From Alphaproteobacteria bacterium SS10 (GTDB taxonomy: Bacteria; Pseudomonadota; Alphaproteobacteria; TMED2), in NCBI GenBank assembly GCA_019192455.1, contig JAHCML010000003.1, positions 311,244 through 374,449 of the forward strand: DNA of 63,206 bases, written 5' to 3'. The notes under the pieces were generated by a model. It was given only the letters and a program-made list of their open reading frames with translations, had not been told where the DNA came from and did no database searches. The position numbers and the translations under genes are program-made. Below are positions 55,471-63,206 of this stretch, one piece after another. Position 1 is the first letter of the stretch. Every line of letters begins with the position of its first letter.

Positions 55471-55962
55471 TTAACTGACGGCACTATTGCTGGCGGGCGC
55501 GTTCACCGGCCAGGCGTTCAATTGGTTGACCGCATGACCTAAGGCAAGGGCCGCCGTTGTTGCAACATTGAGTGACCGCGCCGCCGCCGGAACACGAAGC
55601 CTAGCGTCAGCGGCTTGGTGCACCTCTTCCGGCGCCCCGGCACTCTCCCGGCCAAGAATGATCAGATCGCCCTCTGACCATGTGAAGTCAGGAAGGGCGC
55701 CGTCACCCTTGGTGGTCAGGAGAATCAGCCGTGATTTAGGGAGGTTTTCTTCGCGCCAGCGACCGAATGCCGCCCAATCGGTGTGAAATCGGTAATCGGT
55801 CTGGTCGATGTAATCCATGCCGGCACGCCGCAATCGGCGGTCATCCCAAGGAAATCCGCAGGGACCAATCACCTCGCAAGGCACGGCCAAACAGGCGGCG
55901 AGCCTAAGCATGCTGCCAACATTACCGGCGATATCGGGCTGAAACAGACACAGTCTGGGCAT
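55471..55962 (-). CDS. trmL: tRNA (cytidine(34)-2'-O)-methyltransferase TrmL
   Basis: TrmL methylates the wobble ribose of leucine tRNAs, using SAM. This is a minimal SPOUT (trefoil-knot) enzyme of 163 residues: [74 protein letters not shown] and [16 protein letters not shown] follow the family order. The start is the ATG at 55962; a TTG at 55968 is also in frame. It precedes hemF by 13 bases. A tRNA-Leu(CAG) gene is in the window; the usual TrmL substrates are the CAA and UAA leucine isoacceptors. Confidence 0.93.
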   Translation of the reverse strand: MPRLCLFQPDIAGNVGSMLRLAACLAVPCEVIGPCGFPWDDRRLRRAGMDYIDQTDYRFHTDWAAFGRWREENLPKSRLILLTTKGDGALPDFTWSEGDLIILGRESAGAPEEVHQAADARLRVPAAARSLNVATTAALALGHAVNQLNAWPVNAPASNSAVS

Positions 55963-56267
55963 GATCAAATCGTTTTTGGTGAGCCGCCCACTGGCAATGC
56001 AGACGTAGCTTTTGTATAGAGCTTCCTACGCGAGATTTGGCAAGGATTTGCGTTGTCGGGTGGGCGGTCTTGAAACGCTGTTATCTCTGGCCCTTGGGAT
56101 TTGACCGGGCTTTCTGTTAACGGCTTTTAAATCCAGGTTTTATGCGGCCCCGCGCCGCATTCACGCTGCGTCCCGGCATGATATGAGTTATTTACCGATG
56201 ACCAAGCTTTTGGCCTCACTCTCGAGGCAGCTTAGCGGTCTTAAGGTTGACGAGCAGGTATTGAGTA
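55963..56267. other. divergent region upstream of petABC
   Basis: About 305 bases separate trmL and petA. A possible sigma-70 promoter for petA is TTGACC at 56101-56106 and TTTTAA/TTTAAA about 18 bases further (56125-56131), giving a leader near 130 bases. No coding frame is convincing. Confidence 0.4.
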
Positions 56268-56852
56268 ATGACCGACACGAATGTCACGGATGATGGCTGG
56301 AAAACCAGCGCGGCCGATGATCCCCACCACAATGAAACCGCTGGTTCCCGGCGCGATTTCTTGTTTCTGTCTGCGGGCGCTATGGGCGCGGTTGCAGCGG
56401 GTGGCGTGGCGTGGCCACTGATCGATAGCATGAACCCAGCGGCTGATACCCTGGCGCTGGCATCGATCAATGTGAACCTATCCAGCATCACCGAAGGTCA
56501 GGCGATCACCGTTACCTGGCGTGGTAAGCCGGTCTTTATTCGCCACCGGACGGCGGAAGAAATCGAAGAGGCGCGCGCCGTCAATCCTGACGAGCTTCGC
56601 GATGCCCAGACCGATGAGGATCGGGTCCAGAAACCTGAGTGGTTGGTCATGGTTGGCGTTTGTACGCACCTTGGCTGCGTCCCGCTTGGCCAGAAGGCCG
56701 CTGACAACAAGGGCGACTACGATGGTTGGTTCTGCCCGTGCCACGGTTCGCACTACGATACGTCTGGTCGCATCCGAAAAGGCCCTGCGCCAACTAACTT
56801 AGAAGTTCCTGAGTACGTTTTTGAGAACGATACGACGATCAAGATTGGCTAA
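56268..56852 (+). CDS. petA: ubiquinol-cytochrome c reductase Rieske iron-sulfur subunit
   Basis: This is the Rieske subunit of the bc1 complex. Residues about 25-50 form a twin-arginine membrane anchor ([26 protein letters not shown]). The 2Fe-2S cluster ligands are in CTHLGC (near residue 131) and [13 protein letters not shown] (near 152), and the [10 protein letters not shown] block is typical. The length of 194 is normal. It is the first gene of petABC. Confidence 0.97.
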   Translation: MTDTNVTDDGWKTSAADDPHHNETAGSRRDFLFLSAGAMGAVAAGGVAWPLIDSMNPAADTLALASINVNLSSITEGQAITVTWRGKPVFIRHRTAEEIEEARAVNPDELRDAQTDEDRVQKPEWLVMVGVCTHLGCVPLGQKAADNKGDYDGWFCPCHGSHYDTSGRIRKGPAPTNLEVPEYVFENDTTIKIG

Positions 56853-56866
56853 ATCATCGTCAGATG

Positions 56867-56889
56867 ACCGGGGCATTGACCCGGTTTTT
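56867..56889 (+). terminator. terminator-like hairpin between petA and petB
   Basis: ACCGGG (56867-56872) and CCCGGT (56880-56885) form a 6-bp stem with a 7-base loop, followed by four more T residues. It lies 14 bases after the petA stop and 50 before the petB start, inside an operon, so it may be an attenuator, an mRNA-stability element or a partial terminator. Confidence 0.55.
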
Positions 56890-56939
56890 GATTAACCCCA
56901 GCGGATTTACCGCTGAGAGAAAACGCAGAAGAGGTTGCC

Positions 56940-58217
56940 ATGGCTGGCGGCGAACGCGCGAAGTTTGAAAATCCGGTGATTGAGTGGGTGGATAGCCGCC
57001 TGCCTATTTTCACCCTGATGCAACGCGAGTATGGGGTTTTCCCAACACCGCGGAACTTCAACTATTTCTGGAACTTTGGCGCCCTCGCCATGTTCGTCCT
57101 GGTGACCATGATCATCACCGGCATATTGCTGGCGATGAACTACACCGCCCATGCCGACTACGCTTTTGAGAGCGTTGAGCGGATTATGCGCGATGTGAAC
57201 CATGGTTGGCTGCTCCGCTATGTTCACCAGAACGGCGCCAGCATGTTCTTCATCGTGGTCTATATCCACATGTTCCGTGGCCTCTATTACGGTTCCTACA
57301 AAGCGCCGCGTGAGCTGCTTTGGATGCTGGGCGTTGTGATCCTGCTCCTCATGATGGCCACCGCCTTCATGGGTTACGTCCTACCTTGGGGCCAAATGAG
57401 CTTCTGGGGTGCCACGGTGATCACCAACCTATTCTCGGCCATCCCGATATTCGGGGAGCAGATTGTGATCTGGCTCTGGGGCGGCTTCTCGGTTGATAAC
57501 CCAACGCTGAACCGGTTCTTTGCGCTGCATTACCTGCTGCCATTTGTGATTGTCGGTGTTGTGGTTCTTCACGTTGCCGCGCTTCACATCACGGGTTCTA
57601 ACAACCCGCTGGGCGTTGAGCCGAAGTCTGAGAAAGACACCCTGCCATTCCACCCCTACTACACGTCGAAGGACATCTTCGGTCTTGGGGTGTTCATGAT
57701 CTTCTTCGCTGGGTTTGTCTTCTTCGCGCCAAACTTCCTCGGCCACCCAGACAACTACATCCCGGCCAACCCGCTGGTGACGCCGGCGCATATCGTCCCT
57801 GAATGGTACTTCCTGCCGTTCTACGCGATCCTGCGTGCCGTGCCGGACAAGCTTGGCGGCGTGGTGCTGATGTTCGCCGCGATTGCTGTGCTGTTCATCC
57901 TGCCATGGCTTGATACGTCTAAGGTTCGCTCAACCACCTTCCGTCCGATCTACAAGTTCTTCTTCTGGCTGTTGGTCGTGACCTGCCTGGTTCTCGGCTA
58001 TGTCGGTGCTAAGCCTGCTGAAGGCTGGTATGTGATCGTTGGTCAGCTGGCGACCGTTTACTACTTCGCCCACTTCCTGGTGGTGCTGCCGGTTCTCGGT
58101 AAACTCGAGAAACCGCTGCCCTTACCGGCGAGTATTAGTGAGGCCGTTCTTAAAGGTGGTGGATCCCACGGCGTTGCCGGGGCTGCACCTGCTACAAAAC
58201 CGATGGAGAAACCCTGA
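56940..58217 (+). CDS. petB: cytochrome b of the bc1 complex
   Basis: This is the membrane heme subunit that oxidises ubiquinol. The 425 residues contain about eight helices. The heme-ligand segments are [25 protein letters not shown] and [20 protein letters not shown], and the Qo-site motif [18 protein letters not shown] is of the PEWY type found in alphaproteobacteria and mitochondria. It is of full length, not split into b6 and IV. The stop overlaps the petC start by one base. Confidence 0.97.
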   Translation: MAGGERAKFENPVIEWVDSRLPIFTLMQREYGVFPTPRNFNYFWNFGALAMFVLVTMIITGILLAMNYTAHADYAFESVERIMRDVNHGWLLRYVHQNGASMFFIVVYIHMFRGLYYGSYKAPRELLWMLGVVILLLMMATAFMGYVLPWGQMSFWGATVITNLFSAIPIFGEQIVIWLWGGFSVDNPTLNRFFALHYLLPFVIVGVVVLHVAALHITGSNNPLGVEPKSEKDTLPFHPYYTSKDIFGLGVFMIFFAGFVFFAPNFLGHPDNYIPANPLVTPAHIVPEWYFLPFYAILRAVPDKLGGVVLMFAAIAVLFILPWLDTSKVRSTTFRPIYKFFFWLLVVTCLVLGYVGAKPAEGWYVIVGQLATVYYFAHFLVVLPVLGKLEKPLPLPASISEAVLKGGGSHGVAGAAPATKPMEKP

Positions 58218-59011
58218 TGGGCTTTGCGCGACACTTCCTTGCGGCAGCCGCCCTGGCCACTGGCTTGCTAATCACCAGCATGGGCACCGCCCAGGCTGCG
58301 GGTGAGCAGGTTACCCCGCCCGATGTTGATTTCTCCTTTGAGGGGCCTTTCGGCGTCTATGACCGGGTTCAACTACAGCGCGGTTTCCAGGTCTATAAAG
58401 AGGTTTGCTCCGGCTGCCACGCCATGGACCTCCTGGCCTATCGTAACCTCGCTGATCTTGGCTTCTCAGAAGCAGAGGTCCGTGCTCTAGCATCCCAGTA
58501 CACGGTGGTTGATGGCCCGAATGACGAAGGTGAGATGTTTGAGCGGGCAGGCCTGCCAAAAGATCGCTTTGTAAACCCATTTGCGAATGAGCAGGCCGCT
58601 CGTTTTGCCAATGGCGGTGCTTACCCCCCAGACATGTCACTCCTCGCCAAGGCCCGTCCTTATGGCGCTGAGTACATCTACGGTGTGCTGGTCGGTTACC
58701 ACGACGCGCCTGAGGGCAAGGATGTGCCAGAGGGCATGCACTATAACGAGTATTACCCAGGTCACCTGATCGCCATGGCTAACCCAATCGTTGAGGGTCT
58801 GGTCACCTATAAGGGCCTAGATGGCGAGGCTGATTTTGAGCCAACCCCAGAAGAGATGGCGGCCGATGTGTCTGCCTTCCTGATGTGGTCAGCTGAGCCG
58901 CACCTTGAGGAGCGAAAGCAAACTGGCGTTAAGGTTATCCTTTTCCTGATCGTCTTCACCGGCATCATGTACGGTGTGAAGCGTCGGATCTGGGCAGACG
59001 TCGCCCACTAA
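58217..59011 (+). CDS. petC: cytochrome c1 of the bc1 complex
   Basis: This membrane-anchored c-type cytochrome passes electrons from the Rieske protein to soluble cytochrome c. A signal peptide is visible ([27 protein letters not shown]). The heme-attachment motif CSGCH lies near residue 70 (YKEVCSGCHAMDLLAYRNL), an axial-ligand Met is probably in YPPDMSLLAKARPYG-type sequence, and a C-terminal helix (VILFLIVFTGIMYGVKRRI) anchors it. It is the last gene of the operon; a terminator lies within the convergent neighbour. Confidence 0.96.
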   Translation: MGFARHFLAAAALATGLLITSMGTAQAAGEQVTPPDVDFSFEGPFGVYDRVQLQRGFQVYKEVCSGCHAMDLLAYRNLADLGFSEAEVRALASQYTVVDGPNDEGEMFERAGLPKDRFVNPFANEQAARFANGGAYPPDMSLLAKARPYGAEYIYGVLVGYHDAPEGKDVPEGMHYNEYYPGHLIAMANPIVEGLVTYKGLDGEADFEPTPEEMAADVSAFLMWSAEPHLEERKQTGVKVILFLIVFTGIMYGVKRRIWADVAH

Positions 59012-59030
59012 GCTGGGCGTAGCGGCGGTT

Positions 59031-59648
59031 TTAACCGTTCGCGACAGACATCATGGATAAAGCCGGCGGCACCTGCTCGTCGGCTTTTTTCATGGGTGCA
59101 TGGCGGCCTGCAATGGCAACGGCGCGCATGATGATGCTGGCACCCTCTTCAGGCCCGATAGCCTCCCGGAGGCCAATCAAGAGGCGCACAGCGGCCAGGG
59201 ACGCCGTCAGCACCCGATCCTCAAAACCGAGATCCCGGCTCTCCATCAACCGGTTGATGGAGGGGCGCAGCTCATTGGCAAGCTGAGCTGGCTCATAAGC
59301 GGGGTTGATACCCTCAATCCCACCACGGGCCTGGTCATTTGAGGGAAAGCCAGGTGGCAGGACCTTAAGCCCCTGGGCCGTCAGCCAACCCGCCATTAGG
59401 ATGCTAAGCCGTTGGCCATTGGCATCGATCCACGGGTTCTCAACCGGTGTGCCCGGCTCATACTCGTCCAGATCCTGGCCGGACACCCGCAATAGGGTGT
59501 CGCCGAGGACGAAGCCGATACCGGCCAGAATGGTCGATGGGTCAAACTTGCTGGCAGCCCGGAGGTGAGACAGCACAAGGTTGGCGAGTGCCGCCGATCC
59601 CTCATTTATTGCCTCATAGGCGCGATGGTCGATTTCGAACTGATCCAA
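59031..59648 (-). CDS. protein of unknown function, 205 aa
   Basis: I do not recognise this protein. It appears soluble and helical, with no signal peptide, no metal-binding motif and no P-loop. The N-terminal MDQFEIDHRAYEAINEGSAALANLVLSHL and the LASLAAVRLLIGLREAIGPEEGASIIM-like segment near residue 165 suggest a helical bundle. It converges on petC with 19 bases between stops. The petABC terminator is contained in its 3' coding end. Confidence 0.65.
   Translation of the reverse strand: MDQFEIDHRAYEAINEGSAALANLVLSHLRAASKFDPSTILAGIGFVLGDTLLRVSGQDLDEYEPGTPVENPWIDANGQRLSILMAGWLTAQGLKVLPPGFPSNDQARGGIEGINPAYEPAQLANELRPSINRLMESRDLGFEDRVLTASLAAVRLLIGLREAIGPEEGASIIMRAVAIAGRHAPMKKADEQVPPALSMMSVANG
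59059..59090 (+). terminator. intrinsic terminator of petABC, inside the convergent gene
   Basis: AAAGCCGGCG (59059-59068) pairs with CGTCGGCTTT (59078-59087) in a 10-bp stem with one G-U pair and a 9-base loop, and the T tract runs to 59090. It is 47 bases after the petC stop and lies within the last codons of the minus-strand gene 59031-59648. Confidence 0.85.
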
Positions 59649-59826
59649 AGCCTAGCTGCCGGTCGTTAAATGCCTGCCATTTAGGCCATGCTTAATGCGA
59701 GGAACGGGCCAAAGCACCCTAAAACCTGCCTGCATGAACCAAAAAGTATAGGCGATTGGCGGGTTTTACCCAAACACCGTGCCATCAACCATTGGTATTT
59801 TGGCAGCTTTGGTTCAAATAGGGGGC

Positions 59827-60423
59827 ATGCAGACCTTCCCACCCGACCCCCGTTTCCGTGCCTTGCTGTCGTTCTGGTTCGATGAGCTAACGATGGAGGA
59901 TTGGTTTAAACGCAGCGATGCGGTGGATGATGAAATCCGCCGACGGTTTACCCCATTACTGCCATTTGCCCAGAAAGGCTCGCTGCATAGCTGGCGCGAC
60001 AGCCTGGACAGTGTGCGGGCGCTTTTGATTCTGTTGGACCAGGTGCCACGCAATTGCTTCCGCGATGATGCAACGGCCTTTGCCTATGATCGGCTGGCGC
60101 AGTCCTTGGCGCTGTTTACGTTGGAGCGTTATGCCGATGAGCTGGCCAGTCTTGGCCCGTTTGAAATGCTGTTCGTCCTACTGCCACTAGAGCATGCGGA
60201 GGATCTAGACCTGCAGAACCGCTGTGTGCAGCTATTTGATCAGTTCGCTGACCGGTATAGCGGCGAGGATGCGGAGCATTGGGTGGAGCTGACCGAATAT
60301 GCCCGGCGTCACCACGCACCGATTGAGAAGTTTGGCCGCTTCCCCCACCGCAACGCGGTTTTGGGTCGAGAGACGACCAAGGCTGAAGCTGCTTGGTTGG
60401 AAGAGAAGCCCGGTGGCTTCTAA
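59827..60423 (+). CDS. DUF924 family protein
   Basis: This is a 198-residue helical protein of the DUF924 family, distantly TPR-like and of unknown role. Typical phrases are LSFWFDELTMEDWFKRSDAVDDEIRRRF near the N-terminus, LLILLDQVPRNCFRDDATAFAYDRLAQ in the middle and FGRFPHRNAVLGRETTKAEAAWLEE near the end. The ATG at 59827 is preceded by AGGGGG; an in-frame start at 59779 is less likely. The VOC-family gene follows after 5 bases. Confidence 0.9.
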   Translation: MQTFPPDPRFRALLSFWFDELTMEDWFKRSDAVDDEIRRRFTPLLPFAQKGSLHSWRDSLDSVRALLILLDQVPRNCFRDDATAFAYDRLAQSLALFTLERYADELASLGPFEMLFVLLPLEHAEDLDLQNRCVQLFDQFADRYSGEDAEHWVELTEYARRHHAPIEKFGRFPHRNAVLGRETTKAEAAWLEEKPGGF

Positions 60424-60428
60424 ACCCC

Positions 60429-61289
60429 ATGCTTAGCTCTGGTTTCGACCACACCTTGGCCATCTCCAGTGATCTTGAGGCGACTGCCGGGACCTACCGG
60501 CGGCTCGGCTTTACCCTGACGCCCCTTGGCCGTCATGTGGGGTGGGGCACGGCAAACTACTGTGTGATGTTTCCAGAAGATTATCTGGAGCTGCTGGGCA
60601 TTGTTGACCCGAGCCAGCCACTCAATGGTTTTGACCAGAAGCTGGAGGGACGGGGGCCTGGTCTGCTTGGCCTCGCTTTCGCCACCCATGATGCCCAGCG
60701 GGTGTTTGAGGGGTTAGGGCAGGGTGGTTTAGCTGACCGGCAGGCCGAATTGTCCAGATTGCTTGAACATCCCGACGGCACCCGTGATGTCTCTTTCCGC
60801 CTTGCATATGGGACCACCGACGCCACTCCGGGGCTAAGTTGCTTCTGGTGCCAGCATCTATCCCGTGACCTGATCCGTGAGGCCGATTGGTTGGAGCATC
60901 CCAACGGGGCCTACGGCATTGAAGGGGTAACACTCCTCCACCCTGATCCCGCCTCACTAGAGGTGCCGTATCGCCGGCTGTTGGCGACGCTGAACATGCC
61001 GGATAATGAGATGTTGGCCGGTCAGGGGCGCCTTGATGTGCCCGTTGGTGATGGTTGCTGGCTTCGCTTCCTAAGCCCGGACCGGGCGGCGCGTCGATAT
61101 CGGGGGCTTGATCCCAAATGGTTGGACCGGGAAGGCCCCCTGGTCACCACCATCCTGGTCAGTGATCTGTCCGAGACCGAACGTTATCTATCCGCGCAAG
61201 GCATCGCAATCATCCCGGAGCAGGGGTTGCGTCTGGTTGTTGGGCCGGATGATGCCGATGGCACCGTCATTGAATTTGCGATGAGCTGA
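60429..61289 (+). CDS. VOC (glyoxalase-like) family protein
   Basis: This is a 286-residue protein of the vicinal-oxygen-chelate superfamily, glyoxalase_3-like. The first module reads FDHTLAISSDLEATAGTYRRLGFTLTPLGRHVGWGTANYCVMFPEDYLELLGI, with the possible metal-binding His near residue 7 and Glu near 53; a second module starts near residue 145. The substrate is unknown. It follows the DUF924 gene by 5 bases, suggesting co-transcription, although the ATG at 60429 lacks a strong ribosome site and may depend on coupling. Confidence 0.85.
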   Translation: MLSSGFDHTLAISSDLEATAGTYRRLGFTLTPLGRHVGWGTANYCVMFPEDYLELLGIVDPSQPLNGFDQKLEGRGPGLLGLAFATHDAQRVFEGLGQGGLADRQAELSRLLEHPDGTRDVSFRLAYGTTDATPGLSCFWCQHLSRDLIREADWLEHPNGAYGIEGVTLLHPDPASLEVPYRRLLATLNMPDNEMLAGQGRLDVPVGDGCWLRFLSPDRAARRYRGLDPKWLDREGPLVTTILVSDLSETERYLSAQGIAIIPEQGLRLVVGPDDADGTVIEFAMS

Positions 61290-61407
61290 TTGCGAGTCCG
61301 GGCCTGATAGCAGCGTTGATCTGAGCGGGATAATTCCGGCGCCTATTCGATTGCAGATGGGGCGGGCAGGGCGCACACTCGGTATTCACGTAATCAAGGA
61401 TAGGGTT

Positions 61408-62607
61408 ATGACGGCCAGGCATTGGACCATCATCATATGCGGCTCAATCATCGTCATGGTGGCGATGGGTGTGCGGCAGAGCTTTGGCTTGTTTGTGCAG
61501 CCCGTGGGCATGGACCTTGCCGTCGGTCGTGATGTGATGGGCCTAGCGATCGCCATCTCTAACCTGGTGTTTGGTTTGGTCCAGCCCTTGGTTGGTGCCA
61601 TCGCTGACCGATATGGCGCCGGCCGGGTCATTGTTGGCGGTACGGCACTCTATATTGCTGGCTTGCTGCTGATGGCGGTAAGTGCCGACCCGCTGGGCCT
61701 TCATCTAACACTTGGGGTGCTGACCGGTCTTGGTCTTGCGGGCACAACCTATGTGGTGGTGTTGGGGGCCATTGGACGTGCTGTGCCGTTGGAGCACCGG
61801 TCCCGGGCCTTTGGTGTGACCACGGCGGTTGGCAGCTTTGGCATGTTTGCCCTTGTCCCTGGTACCCAAGCGCTGATTGAGCAGGTGGATTGGCAGGGCG
61901 CGTTGGTTGGCCTCTCAATCCTACTCTCAATTATGGCGGTCTTGGCCTACAGCCTGTCAGGTAAGCCGGTAGCGGCCGCGGATGCCGGGCGTGATCAGAG
62001 CCTCAGTGATGCGGTTCGGGAGGCGTTTCGGCATCGCGGCTATTGGTTGCTGAATGCCGGGTTCTTTGTCTGCGGCTTCCACGTCACCTTTATGGCGGTT
62101 CACTATCAGCCCTATTTGTTGGATCAGGGGGTCACGGCCTTCGACGCGGCCATTGGCTTTGCCATGATTGGCCTGTTCAACATCTTTGGCTCCTTCTTAT
62201 TCGGGGAGCTGGGCGGCCGGTTCCGGAAGAAGTATTTGCTGAGCTTCCTTTACATGGCGCGGGCGGTGGCGATTGCCGTCTTCCTGATGCTGCCGGTTAC
62301 CGCGACCAGTGGGATTGTGTTTGGCGCTGTCATTGGCTTCCTGTGGCTTGCCACGGTGCCACTGACCAGCGGGTTGGTCGGCCAGATCTTCGGCACCCGC
62401 TACCTATCCACCCTTTATGGCGTGGTCTTCCTTTGGCACCAGGTTGGTAGCTTCTTTGGTGCCTGGCTGGGCGGGGAGGCGTTTGAACGCTTTGGTTCTT
62501 ATGAGCCGATTTGGCTGGCGAGCATCGCGCTTGGTATCATTGCGGCGGTTCTGCATTTCCCGATTGAGGACAAACCAGTGCATAAACCGGTGGGTCAGGC
62601 CGCATGA
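61408..62607 (+). CDS. MFS transporter
   Basis: This is a 399-residue permease of the major facilitator superfamily with about twelve helices and a loop near residue 190-210 (KPVAAADAGRDQSLSDAVREAF). The DRYGAGRV motif between helices 2 and 3 matches MFS motif A. RQSFGLFVQPVG at the start and GTRYLSTLYGVVFLWHQVGSFFGAWLGG near the end recall the monocarboxylate/oxalate-formate-type group. The ATG at 61408 has AAGGA about 11 bases upstream; the longer frame from 61351 is rejected. Its stop overlaps a small downstream frame. Confidence 0.9.
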   Translation: MTARHWTIIICGSIIVMVAMGVRQSFGLFVQPVGMDLAVGRDVMGLAIAISNLVFGLVQPLVGAIADRYGAGRVIVGGTALYIAGLLLMAVSADPLGLHLTLGVLTGLGLAGTTYVVVLGAIGRAVPLEHRSRAFGVTTAVGSFGMFALVPGTQALIEQVDWQGALVGLSILLSIMAVLAYSLSGKPVAAADAGRDQSLSDAVREAFRHRGYWLLNAGFFVCGFHVTFMAVHYQPYLLDQGVTAFDAAIGFAMIGLFNIFGSFLFGELGGRFRKKYLLSFLYMARAVAIAVFLMLPVTATSGIVFGAVIGFLWLATVPLTSGLVGQIFGTRYLSTLYGVVFLWHQVGSFFGAWLGGEAFERFGSYEPIWLASIALGIIAAVLHFPIEDKPVHKPVGQAA

Positions 62608-62738
62608 TGACAAGTAATCTAATAAAAAAATCGATGCTGATTCTTGCGCTGGGCCTGCCCTTAATGGGCGCCAGTTACCTCTGGTCGATACACGGGGTGA
62701 CCATCCTACTGGCCGGCATCGCCCAGTACTGCTTCTAG
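62604..62738 (+). CDS. small putative membrane peptide, 44 aa, coupled to the MFS gene
   Basis: An ATG at 62604 overlaps the MFS stop as ATGA, the classical translational-coupling arrangement. The 44-residue product starts MMTSNLIKKSMLILALGLPL and has two hydrophobic stretches (about residues 11-22 and 30-40) with a basic N-terminus, consistent with a small membrane protein. No homologue is recognised. The chance of a spurious short frame is real, but position and hydrophobicity support it. Confidence 0.5.
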   Translation: MMTSNLIKKSMLILALGLPLMGASYLWSIHGVTILLAGIAQYCF

Positions 62739-62945
62739 TGCGGCCAAAAACTATTGTTTTAAATCAGTATCTTGAGTTGCTTTAAGTTGTGGCCGCATAC
62801 GGCGCCTGATGGCGCCATTTGGGCTGAAAAAATAGCGGCAAATTTTATCCATATTCGCCGCAACATTTCCCTAAAGTAATTCCGATTTTTATGCTTGTAT
62901 AAGCTAAATAAAAATATTTGCGGCTCAATAAAAACTGGCCAATTA

Positions 62946-63196
62946 TTCACCTATCAGCAGTGAGGGCGGCCATCCCAACACCCCCCGAGAAGCCTCCTTC
63001 AGCGCTGATATGTGAACAAGGCCGACACGTTCCGTGCCCACTGTACGTCGAGGCCCCATAGTTCGAGATTTGGGTTACCAATTCATCGGCTTTCCTGCCT
63101 CACACGGCCGATGATCCTGCCCGACCCCTGGTGGTCCAGGTCTCGAAGTGACGAACGGGAGTGACCAAGTTACCGGTCACTCCCGTTCTTTATTCT
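62946..63196 (+). ncRNA. candidate structured non-coding RNA, family not recognised
   Basis: This stretch of about 250 bases contains several separate helices: TTCAC-C-TATCAGC (62946-62958) with GCTGATA-T-GTGAA (63004-63016), twelve pairs with one mismatch; CACG-TTC-CGTG (63026-63036); CATCGGC/GCCGATG (63084-63090 with 63107-63113); CCTGG-TGGT-CCAGG (63127-63140); and a 14-bp terminator stem at 63153. It lacks the signatures of tmRNA, RNase P RNA, SRP RNA and 5S rRNA. It could be a small regulatory RNA or a leader that attenuates a gene beyond the window. Confidence 0.4.
63153..63196 (+). terminator. strong intrinsic terminator near the right edge
   Basis: GAACGGGAGTGACC (63153-63166) and GGTCACTCCCGTTC (63175-63188) form a perfect 14-bp stem with an 8-base loop, followed by TTTATTCT. 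Only the plus-strand orientation has a T-rich tail. Confidence 0.88.
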
Positions 63197-63206
63197 CTAA
63201 CACTTA

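Larger units (their letters stand above)
62739..63206. other. right-edge non-coding region
   Basis: About 470 bases hold no gene that I can support. The left half is AT-rich (62740-62950) with a possible promoter (TTGCGG near 62920, 17-base spacer, AATTAT near 62943). The right half is GC-richer and highly structured, ending in a strong terminator, so a non-coding RNA is the best guess (see separate entry). A 38-codon minus-strand frame (63059-62943) has no ribosome site. Confidence 0.5.

Noticed and set aside
62943-63059. A 38-codon minus-strand frame within the right-edge structured region
   Set aside because: It has no ribosome-binding site, and the only terminator is oriented for the plus strand. 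The inverted repeats explain the sequence better; conservation testing could revive it.
1-63206. CRISPR arrays, insertion sequences, integrases, attachment sites
   Set aside because: No regularly spaced direct repeats, transposase motifs or paired terminal repeats were seen, and the two tRNA genes are not followed by integrase genes or tRNA-fragment duplications.

Overview
The window is a gene-dense, non-mobile chromosomal segment of an alphaproteobacterium. The gene order points to a Rhodospirillales-like lineage: kdsD-lptCAB-rpoN-hpf-ptsN, aroA/rpsA/ihfB, trpFBA-accD-folC, chvI-chvG-hprK-rapZ, and hemF/trmL next to petABC. This placement rests on gene content and order only. I saw no insertion sequence, integrase, phage gene or CRISPR array. 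The left edge cuts groEL, and the right edge lies in non-coding DNA.

Layout. 1-2.7 kb: 3' part of groEL with its terminator, then an unrecognised 386-aa protein. 2.9-11.4 kb: a large NAD-glutamate dehydrogenase, a UMF1-type MFS transporter, a TPR-methyltransferase and, on the opposite strand, an NDUFA9-like reductase. 11.6-19.5 kb: tRNA-Leu(CAG), an RNase D-like exonuclease, then the envelope and nitrogen locus kdsD, lptC, lptA, lptB, rpoN, hpf, ptsN. 19.5-21.9 kb: DUF1150 and Hsp20 genes behind a sigma-32-like promoter, and a diverged class III cyclase-like protein. 22.3-29.5 kb: SRPBCC and LysR genes, then a TetR-controlled export cassette (MMPL/RND pump, LolA-like periplasmic protein, outer-membrane barrel) with three copies of one inverted-repeat operator. 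29.5-33.5 kb: an MscS channel, tRNA-Ala(GGC), an LpxR-like lipid A deacylase and an acidic zinc-ribbon protein.

33.6-48.3 kb: aroA, a small zinc-ribbon membrane protein, an archaeal-type UPF0200 P-loop kinase where cmk would be expected, rpsA, a methyltransferase, ihfB, lapA, two amino-acid oxidoreductase-type enzymes, then pyrF, trpF, trpB, trpA, accD and folC. 48.3-55.5 kb: a DUF1223 protein, a HugZ-like heme protein, the ChvI/ChvG two-component system, an HPr-kinase domain protein, RapZ (with an altered Walker A), hemF and trmL. 56-59 kb: the cytochrome bc1 operon petABC. 59-63.2 kb: accessory genes (an unknown protein, DUF924, a VOC protein, an MFS transporter with a coupled 44-aa peptide), and finally a structured non-coding stretch ending in a strong terminator.

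Functional themes are envelope biogenesis (KdsD, LptCAB, LpxR, the MMPL/LolA-like/barrel cassette, MscS), carbon and nitrogen regulation (GDH, RpoN, PtsN, HprK, RapZ, ChvG/ChvI), aromatic amino-acid synthesis (AroA, TrpFBA), heme and respiration (HemF, HugZ, PetABC) and stress (GroEL, Hsp20, HPF). The points most worth following up are the TetR operator trio with its export cassette, the structured RNA candidate at the right edge with its match to the hsp20 ribosome-binding site, the UPF0200 kinase in the cmk position, and the lysine-less RapZ P-loop.
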